The notes under the pieces were generated by a model. It was given only the letters and a program-made list of their open reading frames with translations. It was not told the origin of the DNA and made no database searches. Below, in pieces: positions 28,181 to 37,386 of a stretch of DNA of 64,000 nt (positions are counted from its first letter, which is position 1; each line of letters starts with the position of its first letter). The position numbers and the translations under genes were made by a program. Origin of the DNA: Cupriavidus sp. (GTDB taxonomy: Bacteria; Pseudomonadota; Gammaproteobacteria; Burkholderiales; Burkholderiaceae); assembly GCA_031181345.1 (NCBI GenBank), contig JAPSLC010000011.1, positions 1 to 64,000 of the forward strand, given 5' to 3'.

Positions 28181-29163
28181 GCGGCCCTCCTTTCAGCGAG
28201 ATACGCCGCCAGGATCGCGTCGACATCCGCATCGGCATGCAGGCCCAGCGCGCTGGCCTTGTCCGACGTGAACGCGCGCGGCCAGCTGTCGACCACGCGC
28301 TGAAGGTCCGCGTCGGCCTCGTAGCGGACCCGCGCCGCAGCCGCGTCGCCCCCGACGCGGCGCAAGGCGGCCACCATCTCCGCCACCGTGGTGGACAGCG
28401 ACGGCAGGTTCAGCGCGCGGTCGTGCGGCAGCCGCTCTGCCGGCAAGTCGTGCATGGCGATCAGGGCCCGGGCCACGGCCTGCGCCGACGCCACCGGCAT
28501 CCGCGTCTGCGGATGCAGGCCGCAGACGACGTCGCGGCCCGCCAGCGGCTCGCGCACGATCGCGGCGATGCGGTCCGACACCGCGGGCGATGGCGCGCCG
28601 TCGCGGATCAGCACGATTGGCAGGCGCAGCGCGCGTGCGTCGACGCGACCGCGCCGGCTGTAGTCGGCCAGCAGCAGCTCCGCGATGGCCTTGTGCGTGC
28701 CATAGGTCGTGTCGGGCTCGGCGCGCAGGCCGTCGCCGACGGTCGCGGGCAGGTCGCCGCCGAAGACGGCGATCGAGCTGGCCAGTACCAGCCGCGGCGG
28801 CTTGCCGAAGCCGGCGATCAGCCCGCGCAGGGCTTCGACATGGAGGCGATAGGCGCGCGGCTCGTCGGCCTCGGTCTCCAGTGTCAGGCTTGCGGCCAGA
28901 TGGAACACGCTGTCCGGCGCCAGGCTTGCCAGTTGCGAAACAAAGCCGGGGTCGGCCAGATCGCCGCGCAGCACGGTGCGCCGGCACGGCAGCGGCTGGT
29001 GCTGGTGCGGGCCTACCAACGGCACATCGGCCCGGTCGGCAAGCACCAGCTCCTCGATCCGGCGCGGCGTGCCGCTGGCGTCTGCCAGACTCCCGCGCGC
29101 GAACAACGCGCGTTGCAGCGCGGTGCCGATGAAGCCGGCCGCGCCCGTGATCAGAACCCGCAT
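28177..29163 (-). CDS. NAD-dependent epimerase/dehydratase family protein (DenD-like extended SDR)
   Basis: This 328-residue extended SDR begins MRVLITGAAGFIGTALQRAL with the NAD-binding GAAGFIG motif. It has the catalytic YGTHK (YxxxK) and LASSIAVFGG segments. The sequence resembles D-erythronate dehydrogenase DenD, which oxidises a sugar acid at C2, but the operon context with an FMO differs from the tetronate pathway. It is the first gene of the SDR-FMO-TetR operon. The stop overlaps the FMO start. The promoter region upstream contains a palindrome suited to TetR. Confidence 0.85.
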   Translation of the reverse strand: MRVLITGAAGFIGTALQRALFARGSLADASGTPRRIEELVLADRADVPLVGPHQHQPLPCRRTVLRGDLADPGFVSQLASLAPDSVFHLAASLTLETEADEPRAYRLHVEALRGLIAGFGKPPRLVLASSIAVFGGDLPATVGDGLRAEPDTTYGTHKAIAELLLADYSRRGRVDARALRLPIVLIRDGAPSPAVSDRIAAIVREPLAGRDVVCGLHPQTRMPVASAQAVARALIAMHDLPAERLPHDRALNLPSLSTTVAEMVAALRRVGGDAAAARVRYEADADLQRVVDSWPRAFTSDKASALGLHADADVDAILAAYLAERRAA

Positions 29164-29219
29164 GTCGTGTCTCCTCGTTGCGTGTCGGCAAGTGTTGCCC
29201 TTGCCGTTCGAGGAAACAT

Positions 29220-29233
29220 ACTACTCGGTAGGT
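29220..29233. promoter_or_regulatory. Candidate TetR operator upstream of the SDR-FMO-TetR operon
   Basis: An imperfect 14-bp palindrome, ACTACTCGGTAGGT, lies 57 bp before the first gene of the operon. It is followed by an A/T-rich stretch (AAAATTTTTT) that contrasts with the surrounding GC-rich DNA. The operon's own TetR is the obvious candidate ligand. This is inferred from symmetry and position. Confidence 0.5.
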
Positions 29234-29270
29234 TTTTGGCGGTCAAAATTTTTTGGGCGGAGACACCCTG

Positions 29271-29362
29271 CTGTGGTTCCCGCGTAGGCGGGAGCCCAGC
29301 GGCTTTGGCACCATCGCCGAAGAACCCAGGACGCTGGGCCCCCGCGTTCGCGGGGGCGACGG
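29271..29362. repeat. REP-like palindromic element (family B), copy 1
   Basis: Two arms, one starting GGTTCCCGCGTAGGCGGGA and one with CCCCCGCGTTCGCGGGGG, are joined by about 40 bp. The half-sites CCCAGC and GCTGGG recur. The same architecture appears at 48950-49021 and 60400-60468. It lies between an operon start and the end of the CaiB-type gene at 29378. Confidence 0.75.
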
Positions 29363-29377
29363 GCTTCTGTCGGATCG

Positions 29378-30802
29378 TTATTTCGCGCCTGCGCGCGGCA
29401 GCCACTCCGCCGCGTCGCTGCCCAGCGGCACCGACGGCTGCTCCCAGCGCGCCGGCGTCTCCGACAGTTGGGCGGCGTGGCGCACCGTGGTCAGCATGCC
29501 GAAGCCCGAGGGGACGGCCTCGAGCAGGTCGCTGATGTCGTCGATGCGTTGATCGGGCGCCTGCAGGCCGTTGTCGATCCGGCCGAGGCCGCGCAGCCAC
29601 TGCGCGGTCTGCGCCAGCGACACGCGCACGTGCCAGCTGCCGCCCTCGGTGGCGCGCCGGTGCAGGGCCGCCATCGCGCCGAGCGCCAGCAGATAGCCGG
29701 CGGCGTGGTCCAGCACCTGGGCCGGCAAGGGGCGCGGCGTGTCGCTGCCCGCTGCCTGGGCCTCGGCATCGTTGAAGCCGGTCGCGGTCTGCACCAGCGA
29801 ATCGAAGCCGCGCTTGCCCGCCCACGGCCCGACATGGCCATAGGCCGACAGCGAGACATAGACGATGCCGGGCCGCGCGCGCGCCGCCGCCTCGGGGCCG
29901 AAGCCCAGCGCCGCGAGGCCGCCTGGCCGGTAGCCCTGCAGAAAGACATCGGCGCCATGCAGCAGCTTGTGCAACGTGTGCTTGTCGTCGGCGTCGCGCA
30001 GATCGAGCTGGCAGGACCGCTTGCCGCGGCCGGTGTCGATCACCAGCGGCGCGATCGACGGCAGATGCGGCGCAGTTACCAGCAGCACGTCGGCGCCATG
30101 CGCGGCCAGCGTGCGGCCGGCGACCGGGCCGGCGATGATGCGGGTGAAGTCGAGCACGCGCACGCCGGACAGCGGGCGGGCGTCCTGTGTGGGCAGCGCG
30201 GGCAAGGGCACCGGCGGCGCGTCGCCGATCCGTTCGATCACGATCGGCGGCAGATCGCGCAGCGCGGCCGCCTGCGGATGGCGATCCCATTGGTCGAAGC
30301 TGCGCATCGCCGCGACGACCAGGCCCGCATCGGAAGCGGCGGTCTCGAAGGCTTCGGCCTCCCATTTGCCCAGCGCGGCCTGCACCGCGTCCTTGTCGTT
30401 GGCGCAGCCGAGCAGGCGCAGCACACCGTCGCGGTGATGCAGGAAGTTCGTGTGCAGCCGGACCCAGCGGCCATCCCCGCAGCGATAGGCGCCCGCGATC
30501 TTGTCCCACAGTTCGGGCGCGGGGCCGCCATCGACGCGCAGATAACGCTCGCTGCGAAATTCCGCGATGGCGTGGCGCATGTCGACCGCGACCTGCTGCC
30601 AGCGGCCGGTGCGCTGCTGCCACAGCGCCGCGGCCGCCAGCGCCGAAGCCGCCAGGCTCGCCTGCGCGGCGGTGCCGACCGCGAACGACGACGGCAGCAC
30701 CGGTTCGGCGCCGCTCAGCGTGGCCTGCGCCAGGGCGGCCTCGGGCAGGCCGGTGGCGCGCCACAGCGCGGCAAGGGTGGCGACGGGATCGGGCGATGGC
30801 AT
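29378..30802 (-). CDS. CaiB/BaiF family (class III) CoA-transferase, second copy
   Basis: This 474-residue protein is longer than the usual 400 residues. The family core is displaced to the C-terminal half, where LSGVRVLDFTRIIAGPVAGR and HGADVLLVTAPHLPSIAPL appear. The catalytic Asp expected in class III enzymes aligns near DADDKHTLHKLL or LDHAAGYLLALGAM, but I cannot place it with certainty. The N-terminal about 200 residues look like a degenerate half-domain similar to paired CoA-transferase proteins. GAGGAG lies upstream of the chosen ATG. Divergent from glnS. Substrate unknown. Confidence 0.85.
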   Translation of the reverse strand: MPSPDPVATLAALWRATGLPEAALAQATLSGAEPVLPSSFAVGTAAQASLAASALAAAALWQQRTGRWQQVAVDMRHAIAEFRSERYLRVDGGPAPELWDKIAGAYRCGDGRWVRLHTNFLHHRDGVLRLLGCANDKDAVQAALGKWEAEAFETAASDAGLVVAAMRSFDQWDRHPQAAALRDLPPIVIERIGDAPPVPLPALPTQDARPLSGVRVLDFTRIIAGPVAGRTLAAHGADVLLVTAPHLPSIAPLVIDTGRGKRSCQLDLRDADDKHTLHKLLHGADVFLQGYRPGGLAALGFGPEAAARARPGIVYVSLSAYGHVGPWAGKRGFDSLVQTATGFNDAEAQAAGSDTPRPLPAQVLDHAAGYLLALGAMAALHRRATEGGSWHVRVSLAQTAQWLRGLGRIDNGLQAPDQRIDDISDLLEAVPSGFGMLTTVRHAAQLSETPARWEQPSVPLGSDAAEWLPRAGAK

Positions 30803-31027
30803 GGCGCTCCTCGTGAACGATGGGGGATCGGAACTCCATGCTAGCGCGCCCCGCAAAGATTGCGCACGCGGCCGATGCGCCGGCACGGTAAAATCCCGGG
30901 TTCCCGCCAGCATTCCGCGACCCTCGGGGCCGCGGCGCGCTGGCCCGGCGCGCACCGCGCCGATCCTTGCCCAGAATCGAATCTGCCCTGAAGCCGGCCG
31001 CGACCCGCGGCCCAACCTGGCCAAACC

Positions 31028-32785
<1,758 letters not shown>

Positions 32786-32853
32786 TTGCCGCGGCCCACG
32801 CCGGCGCGCCGAAGGTTCGGCGCCCGGCGCCACCTCCCACCCCAATCCTTACC

Positions 32854-33072
32854 ATGCAGACCCTGACCTTCCCGCTGGACCGCGAGCACATCGCGCTGAA
32901 CGATCTGCTCAAGCTGGCCGGCGTGGTCGACAGCGGCGGCGCCGGCAAGGCGCTGGTCGCTGCCGGCGAGGTCGCGGTCGACGGCGTGGCCGAATCGCGC
33001 AAGACCGCCAAGATCCGCGCCGGCCAGGTGGTGACCCTGCCGGGCGTGACGATCCGGGTGGTGGCGGCGTGA
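32854..33072 (+). CDS. Small S4-domain RNA-binding protein (YbcJ-like)
   Basis: This 72-residue protein is almost entirely an S4 RNA-binding domain. IALNDLLKLAGVVDSGGAGK, then ALVAAGEVAVDGVAESRKTA and KIRAGQVVTLPG match the YbcJ family. Such proteins probably bind structured RNA or ribosomal RNA. It starts at ATG 32854, 68 bp after glnS on the same strand, and may be co-transcribed with it. A MAPEG gene follows. Confidence 0.88.
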   Translation: MQTLTFPLDREHIALNDLLKLAGVVDSGGAGKALVAAGEVAVDGVAESRKTAKIRAGQVVTLPGVTIRVVAA

Positions 33073-33131
33073 TGGCCGCATGATTGTTGCCTGCGCCAAC
33101 GACCGTCGACGATAGAACCAAGGACAACGCC

Positions 33132-33515
33132 ATGCCGATCGCTTTCTGGTGCGTGCTGGTCGCAGGCATCCTGCCCATCGTCACGGTGGGCATCGCCAAA
33201 TGGGGCGCACCCGGTTTCGACAACCACGATCCGCGCGCCTGGCTGGAGCGGCAGACCGGCCGGGCCCGCCGCGCCGACCTCGCCCACCGCAACCATTTCG
33301 AGGCCTTTCCGCTGTTCGCCGCCGCGGTGTTGTGCGCCAGCCATCTGCAGGCGCCGCAGGCGCGCATCGACGAACTTGCGATCGCCTTCATCGTGATCCG
33401 GGTCCTGTACACCGCCTGCTACCTGGCCGACCGCGCCACGCTGCGCTCGCTGTGCTGGACGCTCGGCTTCCTGTGCGTGCTGGGCATTTTCCTGCTGCCC
33501 GTGCTGGTGCCCTGA
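33132..33515 (+). CDS. MAPEG family membrane protein
   Basis: This 127-residue integral membrane protein has four hydrophobic helices. MPIAFWCVLVAGILPIVTVG starts it, and the typical MAPEG segment RRADLAHRNHFEAFPLFAAA is followed by FIVIRVLYTACYLADRATL. MAPEG proteins include glutathione transferases and eicosanoid enzymes; bacterial members are mostly of unknown function. The ATG at 33132 is preceded by AAGGA and fits the family start better than an upstream ATG at 33084. Short tandem repeats follow the stop. Confidence 0.85.
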   Translation: MPIAFWCVLVAGILPIVTVGIAKWGAPGFDNHDPRAWLERQTGRARRADLAHRNHFEAFPLFAAAVLCASHLQAPQARIDELAIAFIVIRVLYTACYLADRATLRSLCWTLGFLCVLGIFLLPVLVP

Positions 33516-33522
33516 GAAGCTC

Positions 33523-33554
33523 GTTGACTTCCCGTTGGCTTCCCGTTGACTTCT
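33523..33554 (+). repeat. Three tandem 11-bp repeats after the MAPEG gene
   Basis: GTTGACTTCCC, GTTGGCTTCCC and GTTGACTTCT follow each other directly, starting 8 bp after the MAPEG stop. The first and third differ from the second by one base in the core. They look like slippage products and may mark a weak regulatory or mRNA-end structure. Confidence 0.65.
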
Positions 33555-33664
33555 GTCAGAGGTCGACCAAGCGACACCTGAAATCCCGAAATCTTCTGTA
33601 GAATCAGCGCTTTGCAAAATTCAGGCCCCGGCTTTTTCGCCCGGGTGCGACGGGACGGGGAATC

Positions 33665-33985
33665 ATGATCGGGATTGGACTGGGGGATGTGGTGGCGGCT
33701 TCGCTCGCTGCCGCAGGGGCGTGCTTGATCTGCAGCATTCCGCGCGATTTCGTCGGCCATCTGCGCAACTTCCCCGGCTGGGTGATGCGCACCTACGGCC
33801 GCCGCGCCCTGGTGATCCCGGTCCTCGTGATGCTGGTGATCGGCCGCCTGGTCGAACTCGGCGTCAACGGACAGATCGATAGTCCCGCCGGGCAGGCGAT
33901 GGTGATCGCCGCCGCCTTCCTTGCGCTGGTAATCGCCTCCGCGCTGCTGCGCTTCTACTTCAGCGACTACCGCAAGTCCCGCTGA
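33665..33985 (+). CDS. Small membrane protein of unknown function
   Basis: This 106-residue protein has three likely membrane segments: LGDVVAASLAAAGACLIC at the start, ALVIPVLVMLVIGRLVELGV, and AMVIAAAFLALVIASALLRFY, followed by a basic tail YRKSR. I do not recognise a family. The ATG is preceded by GACGGGGAA, a reasonable ribosome-binding site. It sits between a MAPEG gene and yaeQ on the same strand, with AT-rich upstream DNA that includes TAGAAT at about 33599. Base composition matches the neighbours. Confidence 0.6.
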   Translation: MIGIGLGDVVAASLAAAGACLICSIPRDFVGHLRNFPGWVMRTYGRRALVIPVLVMLVIGRLVELGVNGQIDSPAGQAMVIAAAFLALVIASALLRFYFSDYRKSR

Positions 33986-34200
33986 CCGCAGCGCCGCACA
34001 TCCGGTGCGGCGCTGCCAGTTCCGCTGCCGGTTCCGCCGCCCTTTCCTGCCTGCTCCCGCGTGATGTTCTTCGCACCGTCACGCGCACGGCGATCGGGTA
34101 ACATGCGCGCTTTGCCGGCCGGCCATGCCGGGCATCCCGCCCGCGCCATCGGCCGCGTGCCGCTTCCGGCCTCCCGGCTTCCCCGCTTCCCTCTTTCCCC

Positions 34201-34749
34201 ATGGCCCTGAAGTCCACCATCTGCAAAGCCGAGCTGTCGATCTCCGATATGGATCGGCACTACTACGGCACCCACGCGCTGACCGTGGCACAACACCCGT
34301 CCGAGAACGATGCCCGCATGATGGTGCGGCTGCTGGCGTTCGCCTGCGAGGCCAGCGAGACGCTGAGCCTGACGCGCGGGCTGGACGAACCCGACGAGCC
34401 GGACCTGTGGGAGCGCAGCCTGACCGGGGAGATCGAACACTGGATCGACCTGGGCCAGCCCGACGAGACTCGGCTCAAGCGGGCCGCCTCGCGCGCCGCG
34501 CGCGTGACCGTGTTCGCCTATCAGCCGGCCAGCGCCCGCGAATGGTGGAAGGGCATTGCCGGCAAGGCAGGCAAGCTGCGCAATCTGACCGTGCATGCGG
34601 TGCCCGGCGAGGCGGTCGACGCGCTGGCCGGCATGGCCCGCCGCGCGATGCGGCTGACCGTGACGATCCAGGACGGCGAGATCTGGTTCAGCGACGACGA
34701 GCGCAGCGTGCAGCTGCGCCTGGACACCTGGCAGCGGGCCGACGCCTGA
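34201..34749 (+). CDS. yaeQ: YaeQ family protein
   Basis: This 182-residue protein has the conserved YaeQ start [20 protein letters not shown], then [40 protein letters not shown] and the C-terminal [16 protein letters not shown] complete it. YaeQ has a PD-(D/E)XK nuclease-like fold and was first linked to RfaH-dependent haemolysin expression, but its biochemical role is not settled. Only a CCC run precedes the ATG, with no clear Shine-Dalgarno. Its length is normal. An FKBP gene follows. Confidence 0.93.
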   Translation: MALKSTICKAELSISDMDRHYYGTHALTVAQHPSENDARMMVRLLAFACEASETLSLTRGLDEPDEPDLWERSLTGEIEHWIDLGQPDETRLKRAASRAARVTVFAYQPASAREWWKGIAGKAGKLRNLTVHAVPGEAVDALAGMARRAMRLTVTIQDGEIWFSDDERSVQLRLDTWQRADA

Positions 34750-34876
34750 GCGCTTGCGGGTACACTGCCGGCTCGGCAGCACCGCGCGCAGTCGATTGCG
34801 GCGCGGCTCGGGCTCCGAATCACCACGCGCGTCGCGGCGCCACGCCGCGCTGCGCAGTCACACAAAGGAACGACCG

Positions 34877-35224
34877 ATGATCACCACTCCTTCCGGCCTG
34901 CAATACGAAGACACCGTGACCGGCCAGGGCGCCGAAGCGACCGCGGGCAAGCACGTCACCGTGCATTACACCGGCTGGCTGTACGAGAACGGCCAGGCTG
35001 GCCGCAAATTCGATTCGAGCAAGGATCGCAACGATCCGTTCGTCTTCCCGCTGGGCGCCGGCCATGTGATCCGCGGCTGGGACGAAGGCGTGCAGGGCAT
35101 GAAGGTCGGCGGCACGCGCCGGCTGGTGATTCCCGCCGACCTGGGCTATGGCGCACGCGGCGCCGGCGGCGTGATTCCGCCGAACGCCACGCTGCTGTTC
35201 GAGGTGGAGCTGCTGGCCGTCTGA
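34877..35224 (+). CDS. FKBP-type peptidyl-prolyl cis-trans isomerase
   Basis: This 115-residue single-domain FKBP should speed proline isomerisation in the cytoplasm; no signal peptide is present. [39 protein letters not shown] and [20 protein letters not shown], then [20 protein letters not shown] form the complete fold with the active-site Tyr, Asp and Phe. AAAGGA precedes the ATG at 34877. It follows yaeQ by 127 bp. Short Burkholderia homologues are similar to Mip-like FKBPs. Confidence 0.95.
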   Translation: MITTPSGLQYEDTVTGQGAEATAGKHVTVHYTGWLYENGQAGRKFDSSKDRNDPFVFPLGAGHVIRGWDEGVQGMKVGGTRRLVIPADLGYGARGAGGVIPPNATLLFEVELLAV

Positions 35225-35239
35225 GGCGGTTGGCGCTTC

Positions 35240-35265
35240 AGAAAAGAACGGGCCGGCAAGCCGGC
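35240..35265 (-). terminator. Likely terminator for the convergent minus-strand gene
   Basis: Just past the stop of the minus-strand gene, GCCGGCTTGCCGGC forms a short hairpin, followed on that strand by a pyrimidine tract with TTCTTTTC. The stem is short, so the call is moderate. It could also serve the plus-strand FKBP gene in part. Confidence 0.5.
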
Positions 35266-35586
35266 TCAGAAGCCGATCGACGCGTTGCCGACGTCGACGC
35301 GCACCCGATCGCGGCCCAGGATATGCGCGGCATGCCGCGCATACTCCCGGGCCCAGTCCGGATCGCCGGTGAAGCGCTGCTCGCCCGAGAAGCGCGCCAC
35401 GCTGAGGATCTTGTCGATCACCAGCACCTTCCCCACCGGGCTGGAAGCCTGGCAGTCGAGCTCCGCATACTCCCGGTCGAACCAGCGCCAGCCGGCATCG
35501 TCGCTGATGCCCGCCAGTTCGCTATCGCCGATGGTGAACTCGAATTCCTTGCCGGTGCCGAAGGCCACCGTAAGCGTTCGCGCCAT
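35266..35586 (-). CDS. Conserved hypothetical protein (106 residues)
   Basis: No family is recognised. The product begins MARTLTVAFGTGKEFEFTIG and is acidic, with no membrane segment or signal. WRWFDREYAELDCQASSP and WAREYARHAAHILGRDRVR are the most distinctive stretches. The start is set by an AGGAGGGA site eight bases before the ATG at 35586; the frame's upstream ATG lacks a comparable site. It is convergent with the FKBP gene and divergent from the chaC-like gene. Codon use matches neighbours, so it is probably a native small gene. Confidence 0.7.
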   Translation of the reverse strand: MARTLTVAFGTGKEFEFTIGDSELAGISDDAGWRWFDREYAELDCQASSPVGKVLVIDKILSVARFSGEQRFTGDPDWAREYARHAAHILGRDRVRVDVGNASIGF

Positions 35587-35749
35587 AGTCCATCCCTCCT
35601 GGTAGTTGGCAGCCATTGTAAGGACGGCGCAACATCGGCCGCCACCCCGCCGGCAGTGGGTAGGTCGGCACCGTTGCCCGACGCCGACATCCCCCCGCCA
35701 TGTGGTGTACCAAGCCTCCCGCTGCCCGGCTTTGCATTATGCTTGCACC

Positions 35750-36487
35750 ATGGCCATCACCCGACAAGATCTTGAAGCGGACCGGCTGCGGACCACGCTG
35801 GGCGGTACCCCGGTGGCTTCCTCGCTGCTGTCGGACGACGCGCTCGAGCGTTCGTTGCGGTCCACCCTCGATCGCCGGCCCGACCAGCCCGACATGCACG
35901 GCGACGTCTGGCTGTTCGGCTACGGCTCCCTGATCTGGAACCCGATGGTGGTGCACACCGAGCGCCGGCGCGCGACCGTGCACGGCTATCACCGCGGCTT
36001 CTACCTCTATTCGCGCATCAATCGCGGCACCTGGGACAACCCCGGCCTGGTGCTGGGCCTGGACCGCGGCGGCAGCTGCCACGGCATGGTGTTCCGCATC
36101 CCCAGCCATGTCATCGAACAGGAATTCCGCGTGCTGTGGCGCCGCGAGATGATGACCGGCGCCTACCATCCACGCTGGCTGCGCGTGAAGCTCGAGGGCG
36201 AGGCGCCGCCGCAGCGGGCGCTCGCCTTCGTGATGAACCGCGCCCACGAGGCGTATGCCGGCCGCCTGCCCGACGAGCGTGTGGTCACCTGCCTGCGGCG
36301 CGCCACGGGCCTGTACGGCCCGGCGCGCGACTATCTGCACCAGACCCTGCTGGGCCTGGCCACCCACGGCGTCGACGACCCCTATCTCGGCCGGCTGTGG
36401 CGGCAGATCCAGGCCGCCGACGCCGAACCGGCCGGCGAATCGACCGGAGAATCGGCCGCGGACAGCGAACCGGCCAACGCCGCCTGA
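35750..36487 (+). CDS. Gamma-glutamylcyclotransferase (ChaC family)
   Basis: This 245-residue cytoplasmic enzyme should release 5-oxoproline from gamma-glutamyl peptides such as glutathione. The ChaC signature WLFGYGSLIWNP (about residues 53-64) is present, as is the FYLYSRINRGTWDNPGLVLG segment. The catalytic Glu is expected near VIEQEFRVLWRREMMTGAY. The C-terminal about 30 residues are an Ala/Glu/Ser tail. An ankyrin-repeat gene follows by 13 bp, so the two form an operon. Confidence 0.93.
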   Translation: MAITRQDLEADRLRTTLGGTPVASSLLSDDALERSLRSTLDRRPDQPDMHGDVWLFGYGSLIWNPMVVHTERRRATVHGYHRGFYLYSRINRGTWDNPGLVLGLDRGGSCHGMVFRIPSHVIEQEFRVLWRREMMTGAYHPRWLRVKLEGEAPPQRALAFVMNRAHEAYAGRLPDERVVTCLRRATGLYGPARDYLHQTLLGLATHGVDDPYLGRLWRQIQAADAEPAGESTGESAADSEPANAA

Positions 36488-36500
36488 ACCGGAGACCGCC

Positions 36501-37313
36501 ATGCCAGCCCCCGCCGCCCGAGCCCGCCGCCTGATGGTCGCCGAAGCGCTGGGGTTGTCGGGACTGCTGCTCGGCGGCGCGTTGCTGTCAGGGCCGGCGG
36601 GCGTGTCGATGGCGGCCCGCCCCGGTTCCTCCTCGCCCTCTCCCGCCTCGCCGCCGCCGTCCACGCAGCGGGCCGCCACCCAGTCGGGCAGCGCGGGCCG
36701 GCCGCACGATGCGCTGAGCGCGCTGAACCGCAATCTGCTGACCGCCGCCTCGCTCGGCGACGCAGCGCTGGTGCGCAAGCTGCTGGGTGCCGGCGCCTCG
36801 CCGCATGCGGCAGACGAGCGCGGACGCACCGCGCTGCTGCTTGCCCTCTATCAGCGGCATGGCGAGGCCGCCCGCGCGCTGATCCACGCGGGGGCCGATG
36901 TCAATCACAAGGACGATCAGGCCAACAGCGCCTTCCTGCTGGCCGCCTCCAACGGGCAGGTCGAGCTGGTGCGGCTGACGCTGGCGCACGGGGCCGATCC
37001 GCACAGCACCGACCGCTATCGCGGCACCGCGCTGACCGCCGCCTCGCAGCACGGCAGCCCCGAGGTGGTCACGCTGCTGCTGCAGGCCGGCGTGCCGGTC
37101 GATCATGTCAATGCGCTGGGATGGACGGCGCTGCTGGAAGCCATCGTGCTCGGCGACGGCAGCGCGCGCTACGAGCACGTGGTGCAGTTGCTGCTCGATG
37201 CGGGTGCCGATGCCAACCTGGCCGATCGCGACGGCGTCACGCCCACGCGGCATGCGCGCGAGCGCGGCTACAAGACGATGGTGAAGATGCTGATGCGGGT
37301 GCGCGGGCACTGA
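36501..37313 (+). CDS. Ankyrin-repeat protein, probably exported
   Basis: This 270-residue protein starts with a likely signal sequence (LGLSGLLLGGALLSGPAGV), followed by a Pro/Ser-rich linker. Five ankyrin repeats then run from about residue 80 to the end, with TALLLALYQRHGEAARALIH, ADVNHKDDQANSAFLLAASN and TALTAASQHGSPEVVTLLL as clear units. It should act as a protein-binding scaffold in the periplasm or at the membrane. GGAG precedes the ATG. It follows the chaC-like gene by 13 bp. The partner is unknown. Confidence 0.88.
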   Translation: MPAPAARARRLMVAEALGLSGLLLGGALLSGPAGVSMAARPGSSSPSPASPPPSTQRAATQSGSAGRPHDALSALNRNLLTAASLGDAALVRKLLGAGASPHAADERGRTALLLALYQRHGEAARALIHAGADVNHKDDQANSAFLLAASNGQVELVRLTLAHGADPHSTDRYRGTALTAASQHGSPEVVTLLLQAGVPVDHVNALGWTALLEAIVLGDGSARYEHVVQLLLDAGADANLADRDGVTPTRHARERGYKTMVKMLMRVRGH

Positions 37314-37386
37314 GGGGTCGTGCAGCCACACCGCGCAGGGATGAACCGGAGCAGGACGCGCCGCCCTGCCCCGGCACGGTGTGCTC

